A stretch of DNA of 64,000 nt from JANMMJ01 sp964543235 (GCA_964543235.1 CAZIXE010000012.1:1-64000); one strand, 5' to 3'; counted from the stretch's first letter, positions 51,505-60,994 are shown. Notes: generated by a model not told the origin, from the sequence alone. Made by a program: numbers and translations.

Positions 51505-52035
51505 CTACTTGCAGGCCGAGTCAATCTTCTCCATGGCGGCACTCACCCCTTTTAGGGAGTAGGTGTCGACCGTCGAGGTGCCGCGCCACGAGGTGCCTTT
51601 CACGATCATGGACTGGCCCTTCTTCATGGCGTCCACGACAAGCCCATCGTCCTTGGTATCGGCCCAGGCGCCATCAGCATTGGTGAAGAGGGTAAATGCC
51701 GTGCCATCGATGTCGAGATCGACCTTCGAGTCCTTCTTGAAAGGGTAGCCAATAATGGTCGAAACTTCGTTCCGGATCTTCTGGCCGGGACGGTGCGTCA
51801 CGAGGAAGAAGATGGGATCGCGCTTCGCGGTCTTCGGCTCGGATGACTTGGGCTGGGATACGACATAGCAAACGGAAGCTCCAGCCGACTTGTAGGTGTA
51901 GGCTTGCCAGTCTCCCGATTCGCCAATCAGGGTCGGAGACTGGCTCTGCGCCCAAACCGGCGCAGGCGTGGTGGCCAGTGCAAAAAGGGCGACATAGGTC
52001 CCCAGCGATTTTCCCAGAATCATGTGCCGCAGCAT
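51505..52035 (-). CDS. Invasion-associated locus B (IalB) family protein
   Basis: A 176-residue secreted protein with a signal peptide ending in PVWAQ. The mature part shows the IalB pattern: GDWQAYTY near the start, one Cys in VCYVVS, FLVTHRPGQKIRNEVS, and a C-terminal Cys. The family was named from Bartonella but is common in free-living alphaproteobacteria; function unknown, probably periplasmic. The open frame extends upstream to 52152 without similarity; 52023 is another possible start. It is divergent from mcd. Confidence 0.85.
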   Translation of the reverse strand: MLRHMILGKSLGTYVALFALATTPAPVWAQSQSPTLIGESGDWQAYTYKSAGASVCYVVSQPKSSEPKTAKRDPIFFLVTHRPGQKIRNEVSTIIGYPFKKDSKVDLDIDGTAFTLFTNADGAWADTKDDGLVVDAMKKGQSMIVKGTSWRGTSTVDTYSLKGVSAAMEKIDSACK

Positions 52036-52181
52036 ATTCACACGCTTGTCCCAAAACCAGATGCGTGCCAAGTGCTTGGAAAATCTGACGAGAATTGGGC
52101 ACATGCGCCAAAGGGCGCATGTTGCAGCGCGGTAGCGGCTGGTATAACGCACCGTTCTTCTGCTGACGAAGGTGTCTTGCG

Positions 52182-53870
52182 ATGGCCGCTACCGCCGAAC
52201 AACGCCCCGATCCGACACTGGTTGCCGGGCTCGACAGTGCCTTGCAGGAGGCCGTGGCGGCGGTCGGAGAGCTGTATGCCAGGGCCAAGCTCAGGGTTGC
52301 CCAGGCAGTCACGGCCGGCGGCAAGCTGCAGGCGCAGCTGATCGACCGCGAGCAGCATGCGGTGCACGGGCTTGCCTGGCTTGCCACATACGCGGCAACG
52401 CTGCGGGAGCTCGCAGTCTACCATGACCGGCTCGCGGCAAAGGGCAAGCTCGGGGAAATGGAACAGTTGCTGATCCAGATCGCCGCCGGCGAGTATCTCA
52501 ATCAGATCGCGGGCGGCATTCCGATGAACCAGGCGGAGTTCGCCAGACTCGGGGAACTGGGACTTTCGCGCGCCGACCTCACCAATTTTCATGCCGGCGG
52601 GGCACTGCGGCTGATGGAGCAGGGCAACACCGCTCCGGCGCGGGCGAGGCTCTCCGAGCTGATGGTGCAGGCAGCGGGTGCCCATACTTTCGGCGATTGC
52701 GGACTGGACGACACAATGGATGAGATGCGCAGCCAGATGCGCCGCTTCACCGAGGACAGAGTGGCGCCCAATGCGCATCATTGGCACCGCGAGAACGCCT
52801 ACGTGCCGCTGGAGATCATCCAGGAGCTTGCAGCGCTCGGTGTTTTTGCGCTGACACTGCCCGAGCAGTATGGCGGTATGGGGCTCGGCAAGGAGGCGAT
52901 GTGCGTCGTCTCGGAAGAGCTGTCGCGCGGCTGGATTGCCATCGGCTCGCTGGGCACGCGGGCCGAGATCGCCTGTGAACTGATCCTGTGCGGTGGAACC
53001 GAGGCGCAGAAGGAAAAGTGGCTGCCGCTGATCGGCAGCGGCGAAATCCTGCCCACGGCCGTGTTCACGGAACCCAATACCGGCTCCGATCTTGGCTCCC
53101 TCAGCACCCGCGCGGTCAAGGACGGTGATGTCTACAAGGTGACAGGGAACAAGACCTGGATCACCCATCCGGTGCGTGCCGACATCATGACACTCCTTGC
53201 CAGAACCGATGCCAACGAGCCGGGCTACAAGGGGCTTTCCATGTTCATCGCGGAGAAGCCGCGCGGTACCGATGGCGATCCATTTCCTGTCAAAGGGATG
53301 ACCGGCAGCGAGATCGCAGTGCTCGGCTATCGTGGCATGAAGGAATATGAAATCCGCTTCGAGGATTTTGAAGTCAAGGCCGAGAACCTGCTGGGCAATG
53401 TCGAGGGCCAGGGGTTCAAGCAACTCATGCAGACCTTCGAGTCGGCCCGCATCCAGACAGCGGCGCGGGCGCTCGGCGTCGCCCAGAACGCGCTCGATCT
53501 TGGACTTCGCTATGCGCAGGATCGCATCCAGTTCGGCAAGGCCATTGTCGCGTTCCCGCGCATCTCGGACAAGCTGGCACTCATGGCCGCTGAAATCATG
53601 GCGGCGCGCCAGCTGGTCTACGCCTCAGCCCGCGAGAAGGATGCCGGCCGGCGCTGCGATCTCGAGGCCGGCATGGCCAAGCTGCTGGCAGCGCGGGTGG
53701 CGTGGGCGGCAGCCGACAATGCGCTGCAAATCCACGGCGGCAACGGCTTTGCCCTCGAGTATCAGATCAGCCGGGTATTGTGCGATGCGCGCATCCTCAA
53801 CATCTTCGAAGGCGCGGGCGAAATCCAGGCGCAGGTGATTGCGCGGCGGTTGCTCGAGGGTGGCAATTGA
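52182..53870 (+). CDS. mcd: (2S)-Methylsuccinyl-CoA dehydrogenase
   Basis: A 562-residue flavoprotein of the acyl-CoA dehydrogenase superfamily. The long N-terminal extension (about residues 1-170) before the usual dehydrogenase core is characteristic of Mcd of the ethylmalonyl-CoA pathway, which oxidises methylsuccinyl-CoA to mesaconyl-CoA during growth on acetate and C1 compounds. The FAD contacts FTEPNTGSDLGSL and TWITH, and the C-terminal IFEGAGEIQ, are visible. Other pathway genes are not in the window. Co-translated with the following SDR through a TTGA overlap. Confidence 0.88.
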   Translation: MAATAEQRPDPTLVAGLDSALQEAVAAVGELYARAKLRVAQAVTAGGKLQAQLIDREQHAVHGLAWLATYAATLRELAVYHDRLAAKGKLGEMEQLLIQIAAGEYLNQIAGGIPMNQAEFARLGELGLSRADLTNFHAGGALRLMEQGNTAPARARLSELMVQAAGAHTFGDCGLDDTMDEMRSQMRRFTEDRVAPNAHHWHRENAYVPLEIIQELAALGVFALTLPEQYGGMGLGKEAMCVVSEELSRGWIAIGSLGTRAEIACELILCGGTEAQKEKWLPLIGSGEILPTAVFTEPNTGSDLGSLSTRAVKDGDVYKVTGNKTWITHPVRADIMTLLARTDANEPGYKGLSMFIAEKPRGTDGDPFPVKGMTGSEIAVLGYRGMKEYEIRFEDFEVKAENLLGNVEGQGFKQLMQTFESARIQTAARALGVAQNALDLGLRYAQDRIQFGKAIVAFPRISDKLALMAAEIMAARQLVYASAREKDAGRRCDLEAGMAKLLAARVAWAAADNALQIHGGNGFALEYQISRVLCDARILNIFEGAGEIQAQVIARRLLEGGN

Positions 53871-54697
53871 ACGAACGGAGCATTCTGGTTACCGGCTGCT
53901 CCTCGGGTATCGGTTATGCGTGCGCCAAGGGCCTGAAGGCTCGCGGCTACAGGGTCATTGCGACGGCAAGAAGCCCCGAAGACATCGCCAGGCTCAGCGA
54001 TGAAGGGCTTGACTGCCTCGAACTCGATTACCGCCATGCCGAATCGGTTGCGGCCTGTGCGGAGGCAACGGCCAGGTTGACAGGTGGCAAGCTGTACGCC
54101 CTGTTCAACAATGGCGCCTATGGGCAGCCGGGTGCCGTCGAGGATATCAGGCGCGACGTGCTCGAGGAGATCTTCGCTGCCAACGTATTCGGATGGCACG
54201 ACCTGACCCGGCGCTGCCTGCCGATGATCCGCGCCAATGGTGGCGGCCGGGTGATCAACACGTCGTCAGTACTTGGACTGGTGTCATTGCGCTGGCGGGG
54301 CGCCTATTGCGCCACCAAGTTTGCCGTTGAAGCCCTGACCGACGCGCTCAGGCGCGAACTAGCCGGCAGCGAGATCAGGGCCATCCTGATCGAGCCGGGG
54401 CCGATCGCCAGCCGCTTCGTCGAACATGCGCTGGCGGCCTTCGACCGCAATGTCGACGAGCGAGGCTCTCCCTACCGCGCTTTCTACGCCGCGCAGCGGG
54501 AGCGCCTCAATAAGGGCGGGTCGAGCAGGTTCAAGCTGCCGCCGGAGGCGGTCTTCGCCAAGCTGGTGCTTGCCCTTGAAAGCCCGGTCCCAAAGGCGCG
54601 ATACTATGTAACCGTTCCAACCTATCTCGCTGCCTTCGGCAGAAGGCTGCTGCCGCCGCGCTTTTTCGACCGCATACTCAACAAGGTCTTCGATTGA
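53867..54697 (+). CDS. Short-chain dehydrogenase/reductase, TTG start
   Basis: A 276-residue classical SDR: ILVTGCSSGIG cofactor motif, FNNGAYG (in place of NNAG), catalytic Ser in INTSSVLG, YCATK with catalytic Tyr/Lys. It begins with TTG overlapping the mcd stop as TTGA; no ATG fits the family N-terminus. Substrate unknown. Co-translation with mcd hints at lipid or acyl metabolism but proves nothing. Its stop TGA shares a base with the next ATG. Confidence 0.88.
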   Translation: MNERSILVTGCSSGIGYACAKGLKARGYRVIATARSPEDIARLSDEGLDCLELDYRHAESVAACAEATARLTGGKLYALFNNGAYGQPGAVEDIRRDVLEEIFAANVFGWHDLTRRCLPMIRANGGGRVINTSSVLGLVSLRWRGAYCATKFAVEALTDALRRELAGSEIRAILIEPGPIASRFVEHALAAFDRNVDERGSPYRAFYAAQRERLNKGGSSRFKLPPEAVFAKLVLALESPVPKARYYVTVPTYLAAFGRRLLPPRFFDRILNKVFD

Positions 54698-54891
54698 TGA
54701 ACCCCTTTAGCTATCTGGTGCCGGCCGCGATCGGCGCGGTGTTTCTGGTGCTGGTGCTCGGACTGTTCAACATGATGCGGGGCGGCGCAGCCAATACATC
54801 GCAGAAGCTCATGCGCTGGCGGGTGCTCCTTCAATTCGTCGCAATCGTGCTGATCATGGGCGCGATCTGGTTTTCCGGGATAGGACCTTGA
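54697..54891 (+). CDS. HIG1-domain twin-transmembrane protein
   Basis: A 64-residue inner-membrane protein with two helices (about residues 6-27 and 43-60) linked by the conserved GLFNMMRGGAANTSQKLMRW loop. This is the HIG1-like pattern of alphaproteobacteria; mitochondrial HIG1 proteins associate with cytochrome oxidase supercomplexes, so a respiratory role is likely. A TTG one codon upstream is an alternative start. Confidence 0.88.
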   Translation: MNPFSYLVPAAIGAVFLVLVLGLFNMMRGGAANTSQKLMRWRVLLQFVAIVLIMGAIWFSGIGP

Positions 54892-54893
54892 AA

Positions 54894-55307
54894 ATGACCG
54901 GCGAGGACACCATTTCGGCGCGCGACAGCGATTTCGGGGAGGTGCACTTGCCGATGATCATGACCCAGAACGAGCGGACTGTGCGCAAGGGTTTCTGGCC
55001 GAAGCTGGCCCGGGTTCTTGCACATGTGCCGTTCGCCGAGGAACTGGTTGCCGCCTATTACTGTGCCTTCGACCGGTCGACGCCGCTGCGCGCCAAGGGC
55101 ATATTGCTGGCGGCACTGGCCTATTTCGTGCTACCCCTCGATGCGGTGCCGGATTTCATTCTCGGTCTTGGATTCACCGATGATCTGACCGTGATCGTCA
55201 CGGCCATTGCCATGATCAGGTCGCACATGAAGCCGGAACACCGCGACCGGGCGCGCGAAACGCTGGAACGCCTGAAGCGTGGCGAGGCGCCGGCTCAAGC
55301 CGCCTAG
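54894..55307 (+). CDS. DUF1232 (YkvA) family membrane protein
   Basis: A 137-residue protein with the DUF1232 core, including AALAYFVLPLDAVPDFI and GFTDDLTVI, one or two membrane-associated helices and a charged C-terminal tail. Function unknown. An AGGA lies 9 bases before the ATG; a TTG two codons upstream overlapping the previous stop is possible. Fourth gene of the mcd-SDR-HIG1 run, converging with the M23 peptidase. Confidence 0.86.
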   Translation: MTGEDTISARDSDFGEVHLPMIMTQNERTVRKGFWPKLARVLAHVPFAEELVAAYYCAFDRSTPLRAKGILLAALAYFVLPLDAVPDFILGLGFTDDLTVIVTAIAMIRSHMKPEHRDRARETLERLKRGEAPAQAA

Positions 55308-56275
55308 TCGAATCTGATCTGTCGGGTCTCGCGCAAGCGGACGGTGCCATTGCCGGTCACGGTGACTTCGGCTTCATAGGTGCCTTGTGGCCAGCCTGAT
55401 GCCGGCCGCTTCATGCCGGTGAAAAGCATGTATTGCGCCTTCTGCCGGTCAAGATGTTCGGCATGCTCGGCCTGCAATCCCTCCGGCCCCGTGACCTTGA
55501 CAGCCAGCGTGTCCCCCGCCTCGAGATTGATCGCCCAGCCATAGTAGACAATGGCCGGCCAGTCCTGCTTCGGCGGGCCGAAGTCGTTGCGGCCTTCTTC
55601 CAGGGCCGACATTTCCACGCGCCCGGGAGCAAAACCGCTGCTGATGATAGCGCCATGAGTGTAGCCAAGACCGGCGAGGGCTTCGGCGGCCCAGAGCGTG
55701 CCGGCAGCGCCGCAGGATTCGCCGCCCGCGGGCCTGAAAGGATCAAGTTCGGTATCGCCGCGCCGCACGGTCAGGTGAACATGAGGAAAGCCGGCAAGAC
55801 CCGAATAGCCGACGCTGCCGAGCCTCGTGCCGCGATCGACCCGGTCACCTTTGGCTACGAGAACCGAACCGTTGCGCATATGGCAGTATTGCGTCTGCCA
55901 GCCAGCATCATGGTCGATCACCACGCCATTTCCGCATTCGCGATCGGCGGTGGCCGCCTTGTCCTGCTCGCTGCGCACCAGGCGATCCGGCATGCCGTCA
56001 CGGATGGCCCGCACGATGCCCGGGGCGCTCGCCAGCACAGCCGCTTCGGAAGCGGTATCCCGGATGCGAAAGTCGGTGCCGTCATGGCCATCATAGGTTG
56101 CCAGGCCGCAGGCGTAATCGCGAACACCCGTCCCGGAATCGTGGTCGAAATACTGCTGGACCCAGCAGTCCTCGCCCAATGTGCAGTCAATCGGGAGTCC
56201 GAGCTCAATCGATTCCGCGGCCGGCATGGTGCCAGCCAACAAGATGACGGCCAAACTCATGGGCCTTGCCAGCAT
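55304..56275 (-). CDS. M23 family metallopeptidase (putative peptidoglycan hydrolase)
   Basis: A 323-residue exported protein with a signal peptide (residues 1-20). The M23 (LytM) zinc site is visible as HDGTDFRI (first His and Asp) and HVHLTV (third ligand), with QYCHM between, so the site is complete. The C-terminal 120 residues are a beta-rich domain absent from the minimal peptidase. It probably cuts peptidoglycan cross-bridges in the periplasm. Four Cys or more suggest disulfides. Confidence 0.88.
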   Translation of the reverse strand: MLARPMSLAVILLAGTMPAAESIELGLPIDCTLGEDCWVQQYFDHDSGTGVRDYACGLATYDGHDGTDFRIRDTASEAAVLASAPGIVRAIRDGMPDRLVRSEQDKAATADRECGNGVVIDHDAGWQTQYCHMRNGSVLVAKGDRVDRGTRLGSVGYSGLAGFPHVHLTVRRGDTELDPFRPAGGESCGAAGTLWAAEALAGLGYTHGAIISSGFAPGRVEMSALEEGRNDFGPPKQDWPAIVYYGWAINLEAGDTLAVKVTGPEGLQAEHAEHLDRQKAQYMLFTGMKRPASGWPQGTYEAEVTVTGNGTVRLRETRQIRFD

Positions 56276-56330
56276 TGCATCCTCCGCCTAATCCTTCGGC
56301 CGCATTTCATTCCTCAAGACGGACATTTCC

Positions 56331-57440
56331 ATGGCATCCTACAATCTGCTCCTGCTGCCCGGCGACGGCATTGGTGCCGAAGTTGCAGCCGAAGTCGAGA
56401 AGCTGATCGGCTGGTTCAATAGCGCAGGCATCGTCAAATTCGAGACGGAACGCGGGCTGGTCGGGGGATGTGCCTATGATGCGCATGGGCAGGCGATCTC
56501 GGAAGCCGACATGGCCAAGGCGCAAGCAGCAGACGCCGTGATCTTCGGTGCCGTCGGCGGGCCCAAGTGGGACAAGGTGCCCTACGAGGTCCGCCCGGAG
56601 GCAGGGCTGCTCCGGCTGCGCAAGGACCTGGGCCTGTTCGCCAACCTGAGACCGGCCATCTGCTATCCGGCGCTGGCGGATGCCTCGTCGCTCAAGCGCG
56701 ACGTGGTGGAAGGCCTCGACATCCTGATTGTGCGCGAACTCACCGGTGGCGTTTATTTCGGTGAGCCTAAGACCATCACGGATCTGGGCAACGGGCAGAA
56801 GCGGGCCATCGACACGCAGGTCTATGACACCTACGAGATCGACCGCATCGCGAGGGTGGCCTTTGACCTTGCCCGTACCCGCCAGAAGCGGGTGGCTTCT
56901 GCCGAGAAGCGCAATGTCATGAAATCCGGCGTGTTGTGGAACGAAGTGGTGACCCGGGTCCACAAGGAAAGTTATCCGGATGTCGCACTCGAACACGTGC
57001 TGGCCGACAATTGCGGCATGCAACTGGTGCGCTGGCCCAAGCAGTATGACGTCATCGTTACCGACAATCTGTTCGGCGACATTCTCTCGGATGTCGCGGC
57101 AATGCTGACCGGCTCGCTCGGCATGCTGCCGTCGGCGTCACTCGGGGCGCCCGATCCCAAGACGGGGCGGCGCAAGGCGCTCTATGAACCGGTGCATGGC
57201 TCGGCACCCGATATTGCGGGCAAGGGTTTGGCGAATCCGATCGCGATGGTTGCGAGCTTCGGCATGTGCCTGCGCTATTCCTTCGGCATGGGCGGATGGG
57301 CCGACAAGGTCGACCAGGCGATTGCCGCGGTCCTTGCCAAGGGGTTGCGCACCAGGGACATCGCCCAAGGCGCGGGCGGTACCGTCAGCACTGCCCAGAT
57401 GGGGGATGCCATCCTTGCCGAGCTGCAGGCGCTCAGCTGA
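56331..57440 (+). CDS. leuB: 3-Isopropylmalate dehydrogenase
   Basis: A 369-residue NAD-dependent enzyme of leucine biosynthesis. The family motifs LLPGDGIGAEV, GAVGGPKWDKVP, LRKDLGLFANLRP, the catalytic RELTGGVYFGEP, DNLFGDILSD and EPVHGSAPDIAGKG are intact. Length is typical. leuD lies about 6 kb downstream; leuC is not in the window. It overlaps the end of the convergent DUF533 gene by 8 bases. Confidence 0.97.
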   Translation: MASYNLLLLPGDGIGAEVAAEVEKLIGWFNSAGIVKFETERGLVGGCAYDAHGQAISEADMAKAQAADAVIFGAVGGPKWDKVPYEVRPEAGLLRLRKDLGLFANLRPAICYPALADASSLKRDVVEGLDILIVRELTGGVYFGEPKTITDLGNGQKRAIDTQVYDTYEIDRIARVAFDLARTRQKRVASAEKRNVMKSGVLWNEVVTRVHKESYPDVALEHVLADNCGMQLVRWPKQYDVIVTDNLFGDILSDVAAMLTGSLGMLPSASLGAPDPKTGRRKALYEPVHGSAPDIAGKGLANPIAMVASFGMCLRYSFGMGGWADKVDQAIAAVLAKGLRTRDIAQGAGGTVSTAQMGDAILAELQALS

Positions 57441-58110
57441 GGGCCTGTTCCGTTTCGGATTCGAGCCGCCTGGCGAGTTCCGGATCAAGTCCCAGCCTGG
57501 CGGCGAGCCTGTCGAGATACTCGCGTTCATTCGAGCCGTCGACGTCGATGGCAAACAGCGAGGCGGCATAGATTTCAAGGGCCCGCTCCGGCGAGGTGGC
57601 CTTGGCAGCAAGCGCCTCAACATCAAGGGGCTTGCGCAATTCCTCGAGCAGGTAGCCCTTTTCTTCGGCCGTGAGTCCCGAATGGTCGAGGCGTTCGAAG
57701 ATGCGGGTCTGCTCGGCGGCATCGATGTGGCCATCAGCCTTGGCGGCGGCGATCATCGCCGACAGCAGGGTCTTGCTGAGATCGTCGCGCGCGGTCTTCT
57801 CGGAAGGCAGGAAGACGGTGCCTTCGGCCTTGGGCGTTACATCCGTGAGATCGGCCGGTGCCGGTGACGGCTGCCCCTGCTTGCCGGCCTGCCAATCCGA
57901 CCAAACCTTGTAGGCAATGCCGCCAAGCACCGCCATGCCACCGACTTTCACGGCCTTGGAGGCGAGCTTGCGGCCCCCCTTGGATCCGAGGAGGAGACCA
58001 GCAATGCCACCGATGGCGCCGCCCTTGAGAAGATCAGGGGAAATGCCGCCCGTTCCCGGCTGGTTCTGCCCGCCAAGTATTTCCGAAAGCAGTTTTTGAG
58101 GATCAAACAT
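57433..58110 (-). CDS. DUF533 family inner-membrane protein with TerB-like domain
   Basis: A 225-residue protein: a Gly-rich N-terminal region with a hydrophobic segment (about residues 30-72) and a C-terminal TerB-like four-helix domain (from about residue 110, SAMIAAAKADGHIDAAEQ). YebE of E. coli is the best-known relative. The start at 58110 has AAAGGA 6 bases ahead; the reading frame continues far upstream but over the divergent quinone reductase gene. Function unknown, possibly envelope stress. Confidence 0.88.
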   Translation of the reverse strand: MFDPQKLLSEILGGQNQPGTGGISPDLLKGGAIGGIAGLLLGSKGGRKLASKAVKVGGMAVLGGIAYKVWSDWQAGKQGQPSPAPADLTDVTPKAEGTVFLPSEKTARDDLSKTLLSAMIAAAKADGHIDAAEQTRIFERLDHSGLTAEEKGYLLEELRKPLDVEALAAKATSPERALEIYAASLFAIDVDGSNEREYLDRLAARLGLDPELARRLESETEQALS

Positions 58111-58257
58111 CTGATATCCTTTGTGATTTCCCGTTTCCTCGCGGGCACAACCAGGTGCCGCATGCAGCGTTGCGCCCCGCATGTGGGCAGGCCGGTGGCG
58201 AGTTGCAAGGGCCGGCAGGCATTGATGATCGCGCCGTTTGCGGGCAAGGAGAAGCAT

Positions 58258-59202
58258 ATGAAAGCGGTATTGTGCAAGACCCCGGGGCCACCCGAAATGC
58301 TGAGCATCGAAGACATCCCCGCGCCGGTGCCGGCAGCGGACGAAGTGCCGGTGCGGGTCAAGGCGGCAGGCCTCAATTTCTTCGACACGCTGATCATCCA
58401 GGGCAAGTATCAGGTGAAGCCCGCGTTTCCTTTCTCGCCGTCCGCAGAGATCGCCGGCGTTACCCCGGACGGTGAGCGCGTGATGGCCTTCATCAATTAT
58501 GGCGGGGCCCGCGAGTTCGTGAACGTTGCGCGCCACAGGCTGGTGGCCATACCTCCCGGTCTCAGCGACGCGGCTGCGGCAGGGCTTTCTGTCACCTATG
58601 GCACGACGCTTCATGCCCTCAAGGATCGTGGCCATCTCAGGCCTGGAGAGACGCTGGCGGTGCTCGGGGCGTCGGGTGGGGTCGGCCAGGCGGCGGTGGA
58701 AATCGGCAAGGCGATGGGCGCGCGGGTTATCGCGTGTGCTTCGTCGGCAGAGAAACTCGCAACGGTCAAGGCGCTCGGTGCCGAGTGGCTCGTGGATTAC
58801 GAAAGGCAGGACCTCAAAGAGGCGCTCAAGTCGCTCACCGGCGGCAAGGGCGTCGACGTGGTCTACGACCCCGTAGGCGGGGACCTGGCGGAACCGGCGC
58901 TCCGGGCGATCGCCTGGGGCGGGCGTTACCTGGTCATCGGTTTTGCCAGCGGCAGCATCCCCAAGCTGCCCCTCAACCTGGTGCTGCTCAAGTCCTGCGA
59001 TGTGGTCGGCGTCTTCTGGGGGGCACATACCGAACGCGAACCGCAACTGCACCGCGCCAACATGGCACAACTGCTGGCCTGGGCCGAGAGCGGCACGATC
59101 CGGCCGCAAGTCTATCGGACTTACAAGCTCGAAGAGATTGCCGATGCTCTTAATGCCATTGCCAGGCGCGAGGTGAAGGGAAAGGCCATACTGGTGCCGT
59201 GA
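58258..59202 (+). CDS. NADPH:quinone oxidoreductase (zinc-free MDR)
   Basis: A 314-residue member of the zeta-crystallin/QOR branch of medium-chain dehydrogenases; zinc ligands are absent. The Rossmann motif GASGGVGQAAVEI is at about residues 141-153, with VDVVYDPVGG downstream. It reduces quinones or enones with NADPH in the cytosol. AAGGAG 6 bases before 58258 decides the start; the frame begins 54 codons earlier. It is divergent from DUF533. Confidence 0.9.
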   Translation: MKAVLCKTPGPPEMLSIEDIPAPVPAADEVPVRVKAAGLNFFDTLIIQGKYQVKPAFPFSPSAEIAGVTPDGERVMAFINYGGAREFVNVARHRLVAIPPGLSDAAAAGLSVTYGTTLHALKDRGHLRPGETLAVLGASGGVGQAAVEIGKAMGARVIACASSAEKLATVKALGAEWLVDYERQDLKEALKSLTGGKGVDVVYDPVGGDLAEPALRAIAWGGRYLVIGFASGSIPKLPLNLVLLKSCDVVGVFWGAHTEREPQLHRANMAQLLAWAESGTIRPQVYRTYKLEEIADALNAIARREVKGKAILVP

Positions 59203-59255
59203 GGCAGAGGTCTGTCCCCGGTCAGTCGAGTCTGCAAGGCACAGCGGGGCGATGT

Positions 59256-60947
59256 CTAGCCGTCCAACTCCAGAGGCTTCAGCTTGTCGAACAGATCGCC
59301 GGGCCCCGGATTGTCACGATGACATCTGCCGCCGAGGTGGGTCATGATTCCCCATACGGCGTTGAGCGCCGTCTGGACGGCACCCTCGACCCAGCCCGGT
59401 GTCCATGACACGTCGTCACCAGCGAGAAAGATGCCCTTCTCATCGGGCGGCAGGTGCTGCTGCATGAAGTGACAGTACATGCGATGATTGTAGCGGTAGT
59501 GGCCGGGGAGTGCTCCCTTGAAAGCTCCGAGGAAATTGGGGTCGGCCTCCCAGGACACAGTGATCGGATCGCCGATGATATGGCTCTCGATGTCGAGGTC
59601 GGGGTAGATCTTCTTCAATGCATCGAGCGCCAGCCGCACGCGCTTGTCAACCGACAGAGGCAGCATCTTGAGCGCATCGCTCATCCACGAGTAGGTGAGG
59701 CAGATGACGCCCGGCTTGTCGTCGCCATTGTCGAAGAGATAAGTGCCGCGTGTGAGCCGGTCGGTGAGCGTCATGCTCATGCGGTAGCGGCCGGTTGCGG
59801 GATCACGGTCGCGCCAGAACGGCCGGTCGACCATCACGAAAGTCTTCGAGGACTGCATGTAACGCGTCCGGTCGAGCGCCATCCACAGTTTCGGCGAAAA
59901 CAGGCTTTCATCCGTCTGCATGTAGGTGGTGAGCAACCAGCTCTGGCAGGAGACCAGCACGGCATCGTACCAGCGCGTCAGACCCCAACGGTCGTTTACG
60001 CCGATCCTGCCGTCGGCCCCGCGCGCCAGGCGCACCACGCCCGGCCGCGTACCGCCGCTGTGCAGCTTTTCGAGTGTCGTGCCTGCCGGCCAGTGCGTCA
60101 TGCCGGGCGGTGACATCCGCCAGAGGGCGCGTGGCACCTGTTCGACGCCGCCGACGATGTAGCGCTGATTCTCGTCACAGTCGGTGACGGCGACCCGCAG
60201 GATCTCCAGCATCGAGTTGGGGTAGTCCGAATCCCAGCCGCCGGTGCCGAAGCCAACCTGCCCGAACACTTCGCGGTAGTGGAACGGCTGGCTCGCGAAG
60301 GCATAGGACGTCGCCACGAAATCATAGAAGCTCCGGTCATCCCAGATGGGTATCAGACGGTTCCAGATGTCCTTGAGGCGGGCGACGTCGCGGTCGCGGA
60401 TGGCGTCCTGAAGGCCGCTGAAGCCGGCTCCCTCTTCAAGGGCCTTGCTCCATGCTTCGCCGATTTCGCGATACATCGGCGGCAGGTCATCGACCTTTTC
60501 CGCATAGATGGTGCGCCCCTCGATATCGATGACGGTGGAAGGCGTGTCGGGCGAAAGCGGATTGGGAAACGGGCGCGAATCGAGCCCCGCCATGTCCACA
60601 TAGTGGTAGAAACCCGTCGAGGAGACGGGAAAACGCATGCCACCAAGCTCGGCGATGATCCCGTCGGCGCCCTCGAAGGCCTGGCTCCTCAGTCTGCCGC
60701 CAATCCGCCCGGCCTCGTAGATCACCGGTTTGAGCCCCATCCGCATCAGCTCGTAGGCGGCGGTCATTCCGGCCATGCCGGCCCCGACAATCGCCACCTC
60801 CTCGCCATGCCGGTGCGATGGCAGCTGGCCGAGCCCGGAGCGGTGCTTCAGCCAGTCATCATAGGCGAAGGGAAAATCCGGGCCGAACATGGTGACCGGG
60901 CCCCTGGCGGCGCGGTCGGGTGCAAAGAGGCGGGAGGGGGCGGTCAT
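59256..60947 (-). CDS. L-lysine 2-monooxygenase-like flavin amine oxidase
   Basis: A 563-residue flavoenzyme. The N-terminal EVAIVGAGMAGMTAAYELMRMG is the FAD motif and ELGGMRFPVSSTGFYHYVD contacts the cofactor. Long stretches such as FVATSYAF...REVFGQVGFGTGGWDSDYPNSMLEI and GIFLAGDDVSWTPGWVEGAVQTALNA match lysine 2-monooxygenase (DavB) as I recall it. DavB makes 5-aminopentanamide from lysine. A related tryptophan 2-monooxygenase (IaaM) activity is the main alternative. The partner amidase (DavA) is not next to it. Confidence 0.78.
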   Translation of the reverse strand: MTAPSRLFAPDRAARGPVTMFGPDFPFAYDDWLKHRSGLGQLPSHRHGEEVAIVGAGMAGMTAAYELMRMGLKPVIYEAGRIGGRLRSQAFEGADGIIAELGGMRFPVSSTGFYHYVDMAGLDSRPFPNPLSPDTPSTVIDIEGRTIYAEKVDDLPPMYREIGEAWSKALEEGAGFSGLQDAIRDRDVARLKDIWNRLIPIWDDRSFYDFVATSYAFASQPFHYREVFGQVGFGTGGWDSDYPNSMLEILRVAVTDCDENQRYIVGGVEQVPRALWRMSPPGMTHWPAGTTLEKLHSGGTRPGVVRLARGADGRIGVNDRWGLTRWYDAVLVSCQSWLLTTYMQTDESLFSPKLWMALDRTRYMQSSKTFVMVDRPFWRDRDPATGRYRMSMTLTDRLTRGTYLFDNGDDKPGVICLTYSWMSDALKMLPLSVDKRVRLALDALKKIYPDLDIESHIIGDPITVSWEADPNFLGAFKGALPGHYRYNHRMYCHFMQQHLPPDEKGIFLAGDDVSWTPGWVEGAVQTALNAVWGIMTHLGGRCHRDNPGPGDLFDKLKPLELDG

Positions 60948-60968
60948 GGAATGACCCTACAACAACGA

Positions 60969-60994
60969 GAAACCGGCCACAAAGGGCCGGTTTC
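60969..60994 (-). terminator. Hairpin terminator of the small secreted protein gene
   Basis: GAAACCGGCC and GGCCGGTTTC form a perfect 10-base stem with a 6-base loop, followed on the minus strand by a T-rich segment. It lies after the 94-residue gene and before the flavin oxidase start. Confidence 0.7.
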
